A stretch of DNA of 64,000 nucleotides from Panopea generosa. Taxonomy: Eukaryota; Mollusca; Bivalvia; Adapedonta; Hiatellidae. The notes beneath the pieces were generated by a model. That model was not told the DNA's origin and did no database searches. It saw only the letters and a list, made by a program, of their open reading frames with translations. The DNA lies in NCBI GenBank assembly GCA_029582155.1, contig CM055895.1, forward strand, positions 62,225,078 to 62,289,077. Reading direction: 5' to 3'. Made by a program: the position numbers and the translations under genes. Every line of letters begins with the position of its first letter. The stretch's first letter is position 1. Positions 46,246-58,642 of the stretch are shown here, in pieces.

Positions 46246-47812
46246 TATGTTCGATCAACATAAAGAAATAACTTTTGTTGTGACATAAAGAAATATTTTT
46301 TTCTGAACGTTATTAATTCAGAAGTCAGTTTCGAGTTTCAAAATAAATAACCTCTAGTGCTGCATTTTGTGTCATAATTTGATATGTATATTTCTCTTTA
46401 CAATATTTGCAATGCGTTGATTGTTCCTGTGCTGGTCTAGTGACTTTAATCATTGAATGATTTTTCACCAGTTGGGCATAAATGTATTTTGTTTTTGTAA
46501 TGAAACCTGTTAAACATTAATTTAAATGTTATTAACATTCCAAAAGTGTTTGTTAGTGATTACATGCGTAAACATAATAACGTGTATAAGTTTGTTGTTC
46601 AATATAATTTTGAAAATAGTAACATGCTGTACCTTCCAATACTTGCTACGATAAACTTTAGGCATAACCTACTAAAATTATTTGTCAACAACGAATTGAA
46701 TTGTCATTATACATATCACGTATTATCAATGACAGCTGAATAGTGTCTCATATATATATCAGATAATATATATGATTTTTTTATTGAGAATCTATTTTTA
46801 AAAGATTAAATATTGAATGTTTAATTATTTTTATTATAATCTTTTAATAACTTACCGACTATCTCTATGTACATTTATCATCCGACAGATTCCAAAACTG
46901 TAGTTATCCGATTTTATCTCTAAAACATTAAAACATTATCTTTTAAAACTGAGACCAACTTTATTAAAAAATAAAAAAAATCCTTCAGAGAACAACGTTA
47001 ATTTTATTTATGGTAATTATTAAACATTCATTAAGAAAACACTGTTTAGTTAAATCGTTTTCCACTGGAAACAAGCTGCCATAAGTCCTACGGAAACAAC
47101 AGGCAATCGTGCTATGAGAATAGAGCGATGTACAATCAACTACGCATACAGAATTCCAATACAAGATAATGTTGTGGGCGATGAATGCAGCGGGAGTATT
47201 GGATACGGCTGCAACACTGGTTGAAAGTGCTTATGGTGTTTTAAAACATAGTTTCAGTGTATTTATAATACAAAATATTTCAATGATGGCCATTAGCAGT
47301 GTCACGTATTATAATTAGTTACAATTTAAAAAAAAGTTCAGCCAATAAAATGAGTGGACATCTACCTGAAGCGATTGCCAGTAACATGCATTATTTGATA
47401 TACTCAAGTATGTATTTGACAAATTGTATTAAATGTTTAATGTATATTTGTTTCAAAAACTTGTAAATATTGTTTTATGAATGAATTTAAATCATGTCAT
47501 ATTTCTAATTGAATTGAATCTAACATAATATTGATTTTTGTCTATTATGTGCGCGTCATGTATTGCATTTATGACTTGGATTTTTATGTAATGAGAAAAC
47601 ATTATATGTATAAACTATTAAATAATATCTTTGAATCTTGAATCTGGTGTCTGTATTCATTTAAAGATGCCTCAATTATAGTGTTACTTAAAACATGATG
47701 GCGTGTTACCGTACATGTATTCTGCTTAATAAACTATGTTATATTATGTCTCGGTAATGTTGAACTTGACCAAGTAATAAATCGATCTTTGAATGAATGA
47801 CTTGGGTTTAAC
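46246..47812. other. AT-rich intergenic DNA with one complex open segment
   Basis: Mostly featureless. A GC-richer patch at about 47055-47225 keeps one plus frame open for about 55 codons with a Cys-containing, non-repetitive peptide (RIERCTINYAYRIPIQDN, then DECSGSIGYGCNTG, stop). There is no ATG at its start and no recognised family; it could be an isolated exon or relic. Confidence 0.3.
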
Positions 47813-48017
47813 GCCAGTTTCAACACATTTCATGTTATATATGACATTTCCTACTTTATTCTTGGAGCAAGACCTCAGAATGAACCTGTCCTTTCACAAG
47901 TGACCAGCATACTTTCTGATAGAAGTTTTTGTAGTGAGCGGGACTCGAACCTACGCCCTTAACGGTGAGAGGTAAGTGATCTTGAGACGGCGGCTCAGAC
48001 CAATCGAGCCACAGGGG
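47813..48017 (-). mobile_element. tRNA-derived SINE, family D, copy 3
   Basis: On the minus strand: GTGGCTCGATTGGTCTGAGC (A box), CGTAGGTTCGAGTCCCGC (B box, intact), then the family D tail (AAAGGACAGGTTCATTCTGA, GTTGAAACTGGCGTTAAACC). Confidence 0.85.
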
Positions 48018-48300
48018 ATCCTTGATAAAGTCTCACGCAAAAAGAAGAAAAAGTATTGACCGGTTTATTCATGCTTTTTTTCATGTGATGGCGGCTTAGA
48101 CCATTTGGCCACGGAAGACCCTTTCACTGTTATAAAATGTCATACATAAAGTTTATGAAGCGAGCGGGACTCGAACCTACGACCTAATCGAGAGATGTTA
48201 GTGATCTTGAGACAGCGCCTCAGACCAATCGAGCCGCAGGGGATCCTTGATAAAGTCTCACGGAAAAAGAAGAAAAAGTATTGGCCGGTTTATTCATGAT
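48018..48300 (-). repeat. 225-bp tandem duplication involving the head of SINE D copy 3
   Basis: GGGGATCCTTGATAAAGTCT at 48014 recurs at 48239, and the adjoining SINE head (AGCGGGACTCGAACCTACG) at about 47937 recurs at about 48162. The following AAAAAGAAGAAAAAGTATTG and CGGTTTATTCATG also recur. Between them is a further tRNA-like fragment (minus: TTCCGTGGCCAAATGGTCTA). So the head and its 5' flank were duplicated after insertion. Confidence 0.75.
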
Positions 48301-49841
48301 TTTTTTCATACATGTGATGAACTACAATGACGTAACAAGTCATTACGTTATTACTCCATACGCTTTCATTATTCATTATTCAATAAACTGAAAAGCATTT
48401 GAAAACGAGACCTGTTTAAAATAAGAACATTTATCAAAACATGTCTGAAAATAGACGCAATATTCAAAGGATACAACCACCAGAACAAGTGTTTTCTGAC
48501 AGTGTGGGCATATGTTCATTGTGTTTTATACAATAACTTCTGAAACTGTACGTATCAGCGATCTTATCAGTAATTGAAAGCTATATGGTTTTATTTGTCA
48601 GCTGAACAAACGCAGACAGTATCGTGAAATTAGCTTTATTACCATTCTATCCTGTAATATTAAGTTCAGATAGTGAATAATTCAATCTTCCGGGATATGT
48701 GTTGTTTAATTTGACAGTACACATGCTCAATGTATCTTGATTATTCAAATGCTACAGGGTGAACCATATACACACCCAACGGCAAAAATTACGAAAAAAA
48801 CTGAATCAAGCAACAAGATGCCGTGATACGGTTTATTATTAATAAATAATACTATACATATCTTATAATGTATTAGACTATTTATCAAGATTATCGCCCG
48901 TCTCCCATTTATACTCTGTATATAGTTGTTAAAATGTGTATTTTTTTTTTGTAAAATACTTATCTGCAAGTTTATCGGTAAACATGCAGATATATAAACA
49001 GTAATGTGACATAACTGTGTGATTGATTGGTTTAAACTATGATGTGATGTGTGTTAAATATAATTTCTTACAACTCTTTATAGAATGGGATTGTTAAATG
49101 TAATGTTTTATAGTATGTATACACTGTGTATTAATAATGGTACGATTAAAATGTATAACTAATTATCTATCAAGTTCAATGCATTGCGAGCTGTTACTTT
49201 TAATAAAGTAATATTGTAGTTCTAATTATGTCGCAGTTTTTTATTATTTCCTTTCTGATCTAGTTAATAGGGTGTGATTATTGTAAAACTCTCAGCTATA
49301 AATGTTAATATAATAAGCTTTAGTAGAATTGTTTGGCAGTTTAACAGCTGCATTTTAATATCATATCGCATCCAATTATCTTTTTTTTACAGGAACAAGA
49401 ACACGAACAAATTTTATTCAGCATTTAGTAAATAAAATATGCTTTTAGCCTAACTATTGCAATGTGATAGAAACGTGGAGTATAATGCAACAATTTTATT
49501 ATAAAATTATAATTAAGAGAAAGCTTCTTATTAAATAATAAAAATATAACTTTTAAATGGCTATAAAGACATGGTAGTTAATTAATGTTTACGTTTACAT
49601 TTACTGCTGGAAATTGTAATGTTATTATTCTAGATAATTTCTTTGTTTAATGGCAAAATATATGAATTTCGAAAGATTTAATATTTCTTTTTTTATTTTC
49701 TGATGTTATGTGATTGTTAAAGTTGTTTAGGCTTGGCCATCTGCACTAATATGGTTTCATGCATTGTTTTCGTAAGTTTCTGTATGAATGATAAACAATA
49801 AGGAGAGTATAACTCGAATCTATTAATTGTTTATTTAGCGT
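48301..49841. other. AT-rich intergenic DNA
   Basis: No supportable gene or multi-copy element. Confidence 0.3.
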
Positions 49842-49920
49842 AATAAATAATAATAATAATAATAATAATAATAAGAATAAGAAGAAAAAGAAGAAGAAGA
49901 AGAAGAAGAAGAAGAAGAAA
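49842..49920 (+). repeat. (AAT)n(GAA)n microsatellite
   Basis: AAT units followed by AAGAAG units; accounts for the poly-Phe/Leu stretch of a minus-strand open frame. Confidence 0.95.
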
Positions 49921-50782
49921 TTGTATTGATTCAAATTATTACAGTTTCTCCTCATATAAAACATATATACAATAAATTTACGTGATAAATCAATGCACAA
50001 ATTTAACAATTACAAAAGTTCAACATATACATAGCTCTCAATCACATTGTTCGAGTAAGGAAGTAGTTATTATATTTTATTTTAATTATAAAATAATTCA
50101 TTATAAAAAGAGGATGAACACTTATTGGTTGTTTATTATGGAACGTTTTTTACATAATGCTTCTGAATGGAATTTACTCAAATTTATGATTTCTTTATTG
50201 TTTGTTGATTAAAGAAGAGATAAACAATTTAACATGTCAGGTCTATATGTATAAATCGTTTCTATATTTACTTCTTATTTCACTTGATGTTTGACATATT
50301 AAAACAAAATGGTATTCGTCTTCAATGTCATTATTACAATAAAGGCAAAAACGTTCGTGCCGATCGATTTTTTTCTACCATACTATTCGGTTTGGAGCCT
50401 TAATACGAGTTCTATGATTGTTTCATTTAAGTTTTGACTAAAGCGTGTCCGTATTATGTTAGTGATGTCTTGTTAATTTCGTTGTTCGTGTTGTTATTAA
50501 AAACGACACTACTAAGTATATTTTATTTTCTGAGCTTCTTTTAATTAAAACATATTTTTATTTTATAAAACCCTAACAGAGAAACCTAGAAAGTGTAAGA
50601 GATAAAATGTTTCACGACCTTGAAAGATAAAATAAGTTTCCTTAAATTAACCTTTATTTAATCTTTATCTGAATTGATTACGTAGATTTGCATAACATCG
50701 CAAAAAAGTCGAGATCACTGGGAAAATTGATACTTCTTACGGTTGGAAAACTAATATATGTCAAAGAGCATTTATATAAAAA
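49921..50782. other. AT-rich intergenic DNA
   Basis: A 76-codon plus frame (49982-50212) has no recognisable domain and no codon pattern that distinguishes it from its surroundings. Confidence 0.3.
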
Positions 50783-51230
50783 AAGGGAGATAATTTAATT
50801 AAAACAACGGAATTTCCGATTTTTGGGATATTCTCAGTAGTCCATTCACAATGTACGATATATGTATATGGACATAATTATTTGTGAATAACCAGACATA
50901 AATGCACCGACTAGACTACGGCGAGCGCGCCTAGCTACAATGTTAAGGCCTCTGCTAAACCAATACATTTGGTGTCAATCATGACTATGGTTTTAAATGT
51001 AACACATCTGGACTGGACGGACACTTTACATGAACTGATAGCTTTTTATGAGTATGATCCAGTTTAGGATTAATGACTTCACACATACTATATAAAAGAC
51101 GGATTTAGAAATCCATTGGATCATGAAGATACAGTGAATTCATATGTATTTTATTTCATAAAGGAAGATAAATAAATTCACAACAACGGAATTTCCGATT
51201 TTTGTGATCTTTCCAGTTGCTCATTCAAAT
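50783..51230 (+). mobile_element. Element G, copy 2
   Basis: Starts AAGGGAGATAATTTAATTA and shares GGCGAGCGCGCCTAGCTACA, CATGAACTGATAGC and ACAGTGAATTCAT with 35793-36289. As in copy 1, the opening sequence recurs at the far end (AAGGAAGATAAATAAATTC at 51160), followed by a second CAACGGAATTTCCGATTTTT, so unit length is about 377 bp here and 409 bp in copy 1. Confidence 0.65.
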
Positions 51231-51623
51231 ATACTCGTGCAGATAATAAGTTGTTTATTTCAAACGAACTGTAAATGGATCGAATTTTTAACCAGTACGA
51301 TTAAATGTGTTTACATCAAATTAGTATAACATCATTAGACGTATGTTCTCCTAATGGGGACTCTATGCACACTATAAAAAGGTCACTTGGTTCTTCCACA
51401 AGGAATGTCAATGAATAATAGGAAGACGTTTGTTTAATTTCTTGTATTATATGTCTACGAAAGCCACCGTGATAATATTTTTTATCAAAGTTTATATTTC
51501 ATTTTAAAAACATACTAGTATATGTCTTAGTCATATTGAAAAGATATATACCAGACTCTAAATGTTATGGAGATCATACAGTAAGTTTTTTATTTCTGTT
51601 ATGCTTCTTTTCTAATATTTATG
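51231..51623. other. AT-rich intergenic DNA
   Basis: Nothing recognised. Confidence 0.3.
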
Positions 51624-51839
51624 CCCTGATCCCAGTTTCACTGAACACCATAACTTAACGATTTTCCTTAACGCATATTTTTAAAAAGCTATAATTTTAT
51701 TTACATAGATCATTACCCATTAGTTAACATTTATTTTCTACTTCAATTATGTGTGATCGTTTAATGTGTGATACGTACAAATTGATAATTTTGAGTTGAG
51801 GAAACTCTCAGTTTGAGATGTTTAGTGTAACTGACCCCT
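51624..51839. mobile_element. MITE-like element with CAGTTTCACTGAACA termini
   Basis: Left end CCCAGTTTCACTGAACACC; right end, reverse-complemented, GTCAGTTACACTAAACATC. These form an imperfect terminal inverted repeat about 216 bp apart, with an AT-rich, non-coding interior. Flanking target duplication is not clear. Confidence 0.55.
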
Positions 51840-52329
51840 GCTATCTGATTTGCGTGTACATTTCACTCCAGTAATAATACGGGTTAAGTGTTTCCATGTG
51901 TTACAATTTCGAGGAAACAAGACATGATAGTTGATCGCTTTACGCGGTACCCGTAGAGTACTCGCAATGCCTCCACAGTGTAAACACAATCTTATTCATA
52001 AAGGAAAACAATAAGGTTGAACACAACTTAAGGATTTGACGACTTAATATTGATATGATAAAATTGACAAAAATGCCAATGTTACTGTATTTAGATATGT
52101 TTGACGTGTGCAAAATTTTGCAGATATTTGCAATACACTCAGTAGTAGCAATAACGGTTTGGAGACCGATTTTTAATTTAACAATTCATGACACAGAGGC
52201 GGTCAAAATTGCATTTAATTGCACTGGCATATGCTAATGTATTAACGATACATACACGTGTGTTGAATGACTGGCCACATTCTTAGTGACATTTTAGGGT
52301 GTTAACATGAGAATTACATTTTTAATTAC
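51840..52329. other. AT-rich intergenic DNA
   Basis: No gene supported; the 60-codon frame at 52055-52237 is not convincing. Confidence 0.3.
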
Positions 52330-52570
52330 TTTGATATATTCTGTAGAACGGACCCCAGTCTCCCGTTTGGGTCTGTTTAACAGCAATGTTGTGAAAGCCA
52401 CATTTGAGTATGTTGATTGGTCAGTCGCTTCAACCGTTGATTTGAATGACGTCACCTTTAAGTAAGCGTCAATTGCTATGAATTGATGGACAGGCATAGA
52501 CTTCCCTGCTTTTTCATTGGGAGTTTATAGACATGATTCGGAAGATATTCGGTGCTGGGATATACTAACT
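52330..52570 (+). repeat. Dispersed repeat I, copy 2
   Basis: Aligns with 26250-26480. The 5' part contains a small inverted repeat (GGACCCCAGTC and CGTTTGGGTC). Both copies include a TGACG motif, here a full TGACGTCA (about 52450). Confidence 0.6.
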
Positions 52571-53881
52571 CAGATAGATACACGTTGTGTAGGTTTATTC
52601 ACTTTTGGATTCCAAAGTGAATTAATTGATGACATATAAGTTTCCATATAAATATTACTAAACTATTGCTTTGATATACTAGGATTTTCGTTATGTATTT
52701 TTAAAAGAAAAAAGAATAACAACAAACATAAAAAAAGATTAACAATCACAGACTACTAATTTTTAAAAGAGATTGTTTCAATCGTAGGCGTTTTGTATAC
52801 ACCTCTTGTATATTTCTGTAAGAGGAACAAACAGTGCAAAGATCAGTAAATACCAATTCAGCTTAAAACCCAATGGGAGATATTTTTATTGCACAGATTA
52901 TCATTTTAATTCACCCATTTAGCAAAACGAATTAAGCCTAGAGTTTTGCAAGTCTGACCATGCCGCTCGAGTTATATTCTCTTCTAATACAATAAAGCTA
53001 CTTTAATACAGATAAAAAAACATCGAAAAAGCATGCATGGAATCAGAACATTACGCAATTGAACACTGAATGTTTAAATAAAGATACAGTTAAATATAAA
53101 TCTTGAATTGATCCAGAACAACACGCGCTGCACTTTCCATTATTAGTATTATTAGTTATTCTTTACAACCAACATTAGAAATGTTGCATGCCGACCTCAC
53201 AAACCCAGTGTAATTACATTATAACATGTCTTTCAACTGTCAAGCGTTCTATTAAATATGGTAATTTTAACTCCGAATAATTCCTATGTTTTTAACGTCC
53301 AATAATTACCATTAAAATCTGGCATGCTTTAATTGTGTTAAGTTTACGTGCCGAAGTACCCTTCACTTTGATACGCTTTTAACTTATTTGCGTTTTATTA
53401 TTAGCCCCTGTAAATTCACCTTTTTAAAATATTTGATAGAAATATATTTTAGAAACACAGTACTCAACCAAAGAAAAAAAAGAAAGAAAAAGAAAAAGAA
53501 AAAAAAACGAAAAAATTAGTCAGAGAGAACGACAGTAAGCAGTAAATCAGTAACAACTGCGTTTATCACACATGCATATTCATAATTAAACTGACTTTTA
53601 AAATATCCAATTAACTGTCACTGTAGTGTATTAATATTTAAACTTTAGACATATGCGTCACAGCAAGTTCTATACAGGTCATACCTTTATTAATATTAAC
53701 CTGATCTTATTTTAAGAATTTATCATTATTCATTTTTATTATTCGTCATGTTTATTCCACACTTTCTTTCTTTAACTAAGTTCTGATTATCAGATTAATA
53801 CAGCCAACCTTAACTCCATCTTACAGGTGAAGATATCTTTCTTGATTTAAATGTCTTGCACATGGGTTTAATTCAGGTTAG
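52571..53881. other. AT-rich intergenic DNA
   Basis: Featureless apart from an A/G run (AAAGAAAGAAAAAGAAAAAG) at about 53474-53516. Confidence 0.35.
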
Positions 53882-54123
53882 TTAACCCTTTACTTCATAT
53901 AGACGCCTTTGGACACTTCTAATATAGACGCCTTTTGATACCTAATATAGAAGGCTTTTGAATTATTGGGTGAATTAAGTATATATTAATTGACAGAAGT
54001 GGAAAAAAAAGCAGGAAGTGTTCAGATTGCTCGTAACGAGCAATCTGAACTCTTCCTGCACTGTTTCCAAAGGCCTTCTGTGATTGGTGCGGGAAAACAC
54101 GTATCTATGGAGTAAAAGGTTAA
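53882..54123. mobile_element. piggyBac-like MITE with TTAA target duplication
   Basis: TTAA (53882-53885) is followed by CCCTTTACTTCATATAGACG. The other end, reverse-complemented, reads TTAACCTTTTACTCCATAGA with TTAA at 54120-54123. A TTAA target duplication and termini that start CC/CCC are characteristic of the piggyBac superfamily. The 234-bp interior has subterminal repeats (ATATAGACGCCTTTTGATAC types) and a strong central hairpin but no frame, so it would depend on a transposase from elsewhere. Confidence 0.7.
54011..54059. other. Near-perfect 23-bp hairpin inside the piggyBac-like MITE
   Basis: Left arm GCAGGAAGTGTTCAGATTGC+TCG, loop TAA, right arm its reverse complement with one mismatch. 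It lies roughly in the middle of the element and is far more conserved than the terminal repeats. Confidence 0.85.
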
Positions 54124-54305
54124 TTGTTTTATTAATGTGTCGCTTTTATTGAACTAATAATCTGTATAATTAATTTGTATAGGAAATATAAGTGTATAAC
54201 TATCAATAAATAAGCATAATAATATATGGCGTTCTATCGTTCAAAGACTGTATACATCACTTTCATAATATAGTATATAAATATCAAATATACCGTTTAT
54301 ATCTA

Positions 54306-54770
54306 TTAATAATCAATTGCATTGCAAAATATCCAATTCATGGATTGTATATATTCATATATTCTTTACAATTTTTGTGTTGTTATATTTATCATTCAGA
54401 TGCATAGACATATCGAACATACAGTTTAAATGCTTTAATGGCACATATATTAATAATCCAGAGTGCGTGGTCTAGTGGTAGAACTCCGAACTCATGATCG
54501 GAGAATCGTGGGTCCGATCCTCCGCCAGGGCTATATATGGTGTCCTTAAGCAAGACACTTTTCCACATATGCTTAGTCCTGGTTCTAACAAGGAAGACTT
54601 CGAGAGCAACTTACCTAAGTTGTAATAACTTGTTTCACAATCGAAGTTAAATAAATAAGTTTAAACTAATAATCCGTTGCATTGCAGTATATCCAATTTA
54701 TTGGCTGTATATATTCGTATATCCTTTACCATTCTTGTGTTGTTATATTTCATCATTCAGATGCAAATAA
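54306..54770 (+). repeat. Direct duplication split by a SINE
   Basis: TTGCATTGCAAAATATCCAA to CATTCAGATGCA (about 54318-54412) recurs as TTGCATTGCAGTATATCCAA to CATTCAGATGCA (about 54678-54770). The SINE at 54460-54667 lies between and is bounded by its own TAATAATCC duplication, so the tandem duplication predates it. Confidence 0.75.
54460..54667 (+). mobile_element. tRNA-derived SINE, family A, copy 3, with target-site duplication
   Basis: The most complete family A copy: GCGTGGTCTAGTGGTAGAAC (A box), CGTGGGTCCGATCCTCC (B box), GTGTCCTTAAGCAAGACACT, CATATGCTTAGTCCTGGTTC, AAGGAAGACTTCGAG and the 3' end TTGTTTCACAATCGAAGTTA followed by AATAAATAAG. Flanked by TAATAATCC at 54451-54459 and 54668-54676. 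Confidence 0.88.
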
Positions 54771-55175
54771 AAGACTGATCCATCCACTAATAACTTGTAG
54801 TTTTAACTACAAATAATACTCAGACAACACGAACCGTGACACCTGAATTACAAAGACAACATAAACCTTTTGAAATCTTCAACAGTAATTTCTTAATGAA
54901 CTATCATAATGACTGATTCAAGATTGGTGACGGTTTTGATTAGGCTGTCTTTAACATTTCGCATTCGGGCATTCCCGGTTAACATCTATGTTTATTCATC
55001 GCCACTGACAAATAAAACATACGTGAATGTCTATCAGTATCTCAATCAATGTTCTGTTAAAGACAGTAGAACTAATTAAAGTAATATAACTAAATTTGGA
55101 TATGCAGAAAACTGGAAACAACGACACCTTTGGTTACCCAGCTGACGTTGTTATTTATATTTGTGCATATCATAT
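54771..55175. other. AT-rich intergenic DNA
   Basis: Nothing recognised. Confidence 0.3.
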
Positions 55176-55357
55176 ACTGAACGGAACAGCTAACCGGTCA
55201 CTTTTGTATTTCCAATATCTTCGTCAAAATAACGAGTATGTCATGAACTGACAAGTATGTTTTTTTTTATAACCTAACCGGTCTTTCTTATTGAAGTCCA
55301 AATGTCAAGGAAATATTGATTCATTTTGAGAAAATAAAATATACATTGTAAGGTTGC

Positions 55358-55360
<3 letters not shown>
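55176..55360. mobile_element. MITE family M, copy 2, right end lost
   Basis: Left terminus ACTGAACGGAACAGCTAACC followed by GGTCACTTTTGTATTTCC is intact and matches 38037-38258 through TTTTGAGAAAATA. The sequence then runs into an AT microsatellite (55361-55432) where the right terminus should be. Confidence 0.75.

Positions 55361-55432
<72 letters not shown>
55361..55432. repeat. (AT)n microsatellite
   Basis: About 35 AT units with one interruption, at the broken edge of MITE M copy 2. Confidence 0.95.
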
Positions 55433-55433
<1 letters not shown>

Positions 55434-57604
55434 ACTCGAGATGACATACAATGTTTATTCAGAGACGATGACATAATCAAATATGTATCAACACAGGACT
55501 GGTTTCTTCTCTAATCATTCGTTCTCGTAACTAAACGTCATTTTCAGTTTTCTGACCGTTAAAACACTATACTAAACTAAGCTTTTTTTTTCAAATTGTC
55601 GCAATATTGGTCAAGTTTATTGCATATGCTTTTAAGCTTTTACAAAATTGTGCTGGTATCAATAAATCGGAGTGGTTTGTTTATATGTTGTTGAATATAA
55701 TCAACAACGTTAGATGTTTATGATGGCGTTAACATGCCAATGCACAGACGGGAACAAGTAGAAACGCTAAACCACAACATATCAAGTCAAATCGGACGAA
55801 GTGATTTACACAGTATACACTTGCCAAAAGCAATAAATGCAAAATGTCACAAACTGTGTTTGAAGGGACATTGGAAATTTCCACGTAGAACTATTTCTAA
55901 AAAATAACATTATCTACACCGTACAAATGTGTCATTAGAGTACTCTAGCATGTGCAACGACCCTTAACTATGTTTCTACTTTAGAGAGGAGAGGGGCATA
56001 TACGTTAAATAGCGGAAAAACATCATATCTAGAAAAAATAATGGATATAAATGACATTAAATGTAACAATTATTGTTTTATTTTCCTCAGTCATTGTCTG
56101 TGTGACAGAAAAAAGACATAAGAAAATTAGCATTTAACATTTTACTATGGTTTTAACAATTAGTCTAGTATGTTTTTTTTGTTTTAGATATAAATTGTTC
56201 AAAAGTTATACTTGGAATTCATTTTCTTTTTTTAATTATATTGTTTAACATTCACATGAGAAAGATTTAGTTGATATTTTACCATGAGAAACTATATTTC
56301 ATTGCCGTGTGTCCTTTAAGGTTGTGGTTGAAACTTAAACATAAGTATTATCTTTTCCTTATTCCATATATTACATCGGTTCATTAAAATACGTTTCCTA
56401 TAATTTTAACTTTATGAATGATTAAAACATGCAATTTATTAATGAGATAACAGTATATAAAGAATCTTACACGAGTGCTCATTTAATATTGAATTATTTT
56501 GAACGAGTTGATAAAAAGATAATATGCGAGACTTAATAAGTTTAATAAATAATGATGAATGAGCACGAATATCAGATTCTGTTTATCAAAAAAATGGTAC
56601 ATTTACCATATTAATTAACATACCATATCCGACATATTTGTTTCTGTCATTTGTCGTATTACGTAACGTCATAAAATAACGATGGGATGTGATATTCAGA
56701 CAATGATAAATGTTAATGTGAAATGTTAAAAAGTAGTCAAAAAAAAAAAAAATAAAAATTTGATACGATAATAAAACGTGAAATGATCTTCAAATAACAT
56801 GTTTCGCCCTTACTGCCACGACGTTAAACTGTAACTTGCCATCCTAATTATGATATAGAGATTTAAATCATTTTATCATGCTACGGTTACATCCAGTTGT
56901 CCAAACGAATCTAAAGTACCCTCACTTGCTGAATAAATTTTGTATAAAGTGCAAATGAACATTAACACAATGGAAATAAGTACTGTTATTCAGTACTTTA
57001 TTGATTTAAATGAATAAAATATACACAAAATTGTCGTAAATAGATCAATATAATCGCCGGGAACGAACTTTAATCACAATAGAAAGTGTGACAATAACAA
57101 CACATACATTCACTTCCTCAGAAACAATGATAACTTGAAACGAGCTTTGGAGTTTAATCAGCTGCAAACTGAAAATAAACCAATGTAAGTGGTAGCGATA
57201 TTGTGCCGTAAATTGAGCAGAATATTTCTAAACTGAAAAATGCACGTGTATAACATTGCAGTAAAGCAGAATAACAAACGCAAAATTAAATCTTAAATAT
57301 TATAGAACAATAAACATGAAAAAAAAATTACAACGCAAATAGCCATTCTCTCAAATATTCAGCAATCCTTTCTTTGTATACAATACCACGAACGCAATAT
57401 ATCCATTGCATGTGTTCACCGTTCCCTTGTGTGACAGGACGATGTGTGAAGAGCAGCGGTTCGTGCACTCCTTAACTAAAATGATTTATCACTGACTGTT
57501 CCATTGCTTCTGTACATTTGTATTGTACGTGTTATATATGCATCTTACATTGATTGGATGTTCAGATAGAAAGTTTCGTCCCGAGAGATAATTGTTTTAA
57601 GAGG
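55433..57604. other. AT-rich intergenic DNA
   Basis: No gene, SINE or tandem array recognised over 2.2 kb. Confidence 0.35.
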
Positions 57605-57700
57605 AAACGAAGCTCTGCCGAGTTCCCGCGAAAACAGTAATCCGAAGGGACGGAATTTTCAGTCTGAACCGAAAAAGTCATGGAAGATTTCTTTTAATTT
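57605..57700 (+). repeat. Dispersed sequence related to 32910-32985
   Basis: GCCGAGTTCCCGCGAAAACA, then GACGGAATTTTCAG and CATGGAAGATTT parallel GCCTCGTTCCCGCCAAAACA, CCCGGAATTTTCTA and ATTAAGATGCTT. Function unknown. Confidence 0.5.
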
Positions 57701-58642
57701 CTTTTTTAATTTAAATTATTATAATATTTTACCACTCTGGCTTTTAAGACGTCAAATTCAATATATCACGTCATATGTTTTAACACCCACGTCATAAATT
57801 GTTCCGAAGTCAAATTAGAGTAGGATTAGATCGTGGAGGGGGTGTAGGATGGAAATTCCTGTGAACTACGTAGAAATCCTTGTCCGGTATGCAAGAATAA
57901 TTATTCTACTTGTTTAATGTGTCTGTGACTTTATGTTTAGGAAAACATGTTTTAATTATCTCGTTTTGTATTTATGGGTAACCCTTAATAACATTACACT
58001 TTTGAACGGTATTTGAGATGAACTTAGTTAATTAAAAGGTGGTAAAAAACGCATGTCAGGTTATGTGACTTTATTTCCTTGTTCTAAATGTAATTAACAA
58101 TTTGTTTGAAATTGAGCTTGTAAAACTAGTTGCATGTTAGCATCTCGAGTAAAAGGACTGGTACACGCAACGTCGTTCAACTGTCTACCGTTCGGTTCAA
58201 TATCGTTAATTTAGCAACAAATTACGTCGGTGCCCATTAAACAGTCATCATCAAATGCGGGCAATTTCGAATCAATACGTTTCTGAACCTACGTACAGTA
58301 AGAGGTGATAAACAAGACGAACGTCTCTGATTTATTATTTTACATAGACAGTATAAATATTACATGCTTTGATTGTGGCTGATAAGTTTAACCAATTGGA
58401 AATGATATCGGCCGAAGTGTTTTAGGAAAACATCGTAAATTGTACAAAAATGAACGCATTTGACAGATCTTCCTAACTAAAGGTGATTTGGATGTTACAA
58501 CAATTAAGTATAACATATCACGTTTTAAGGTTTATTTAAGGGTTGAATGGTTTAGCAAATAATTGAAGTTATATAAGAGAAGAGCACTTACAGTATCATG
58601 ACACATATTCAATACTTCATTACTAAGTTTAAGTTTATTTTA
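57701..58642. other. AT-rich intergenic DNA
   Basis: No gene recognised. Three ACGTCA motifs (near 57750, 57768, 57790) are noted without a functional claim. Confidence 0.3.
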
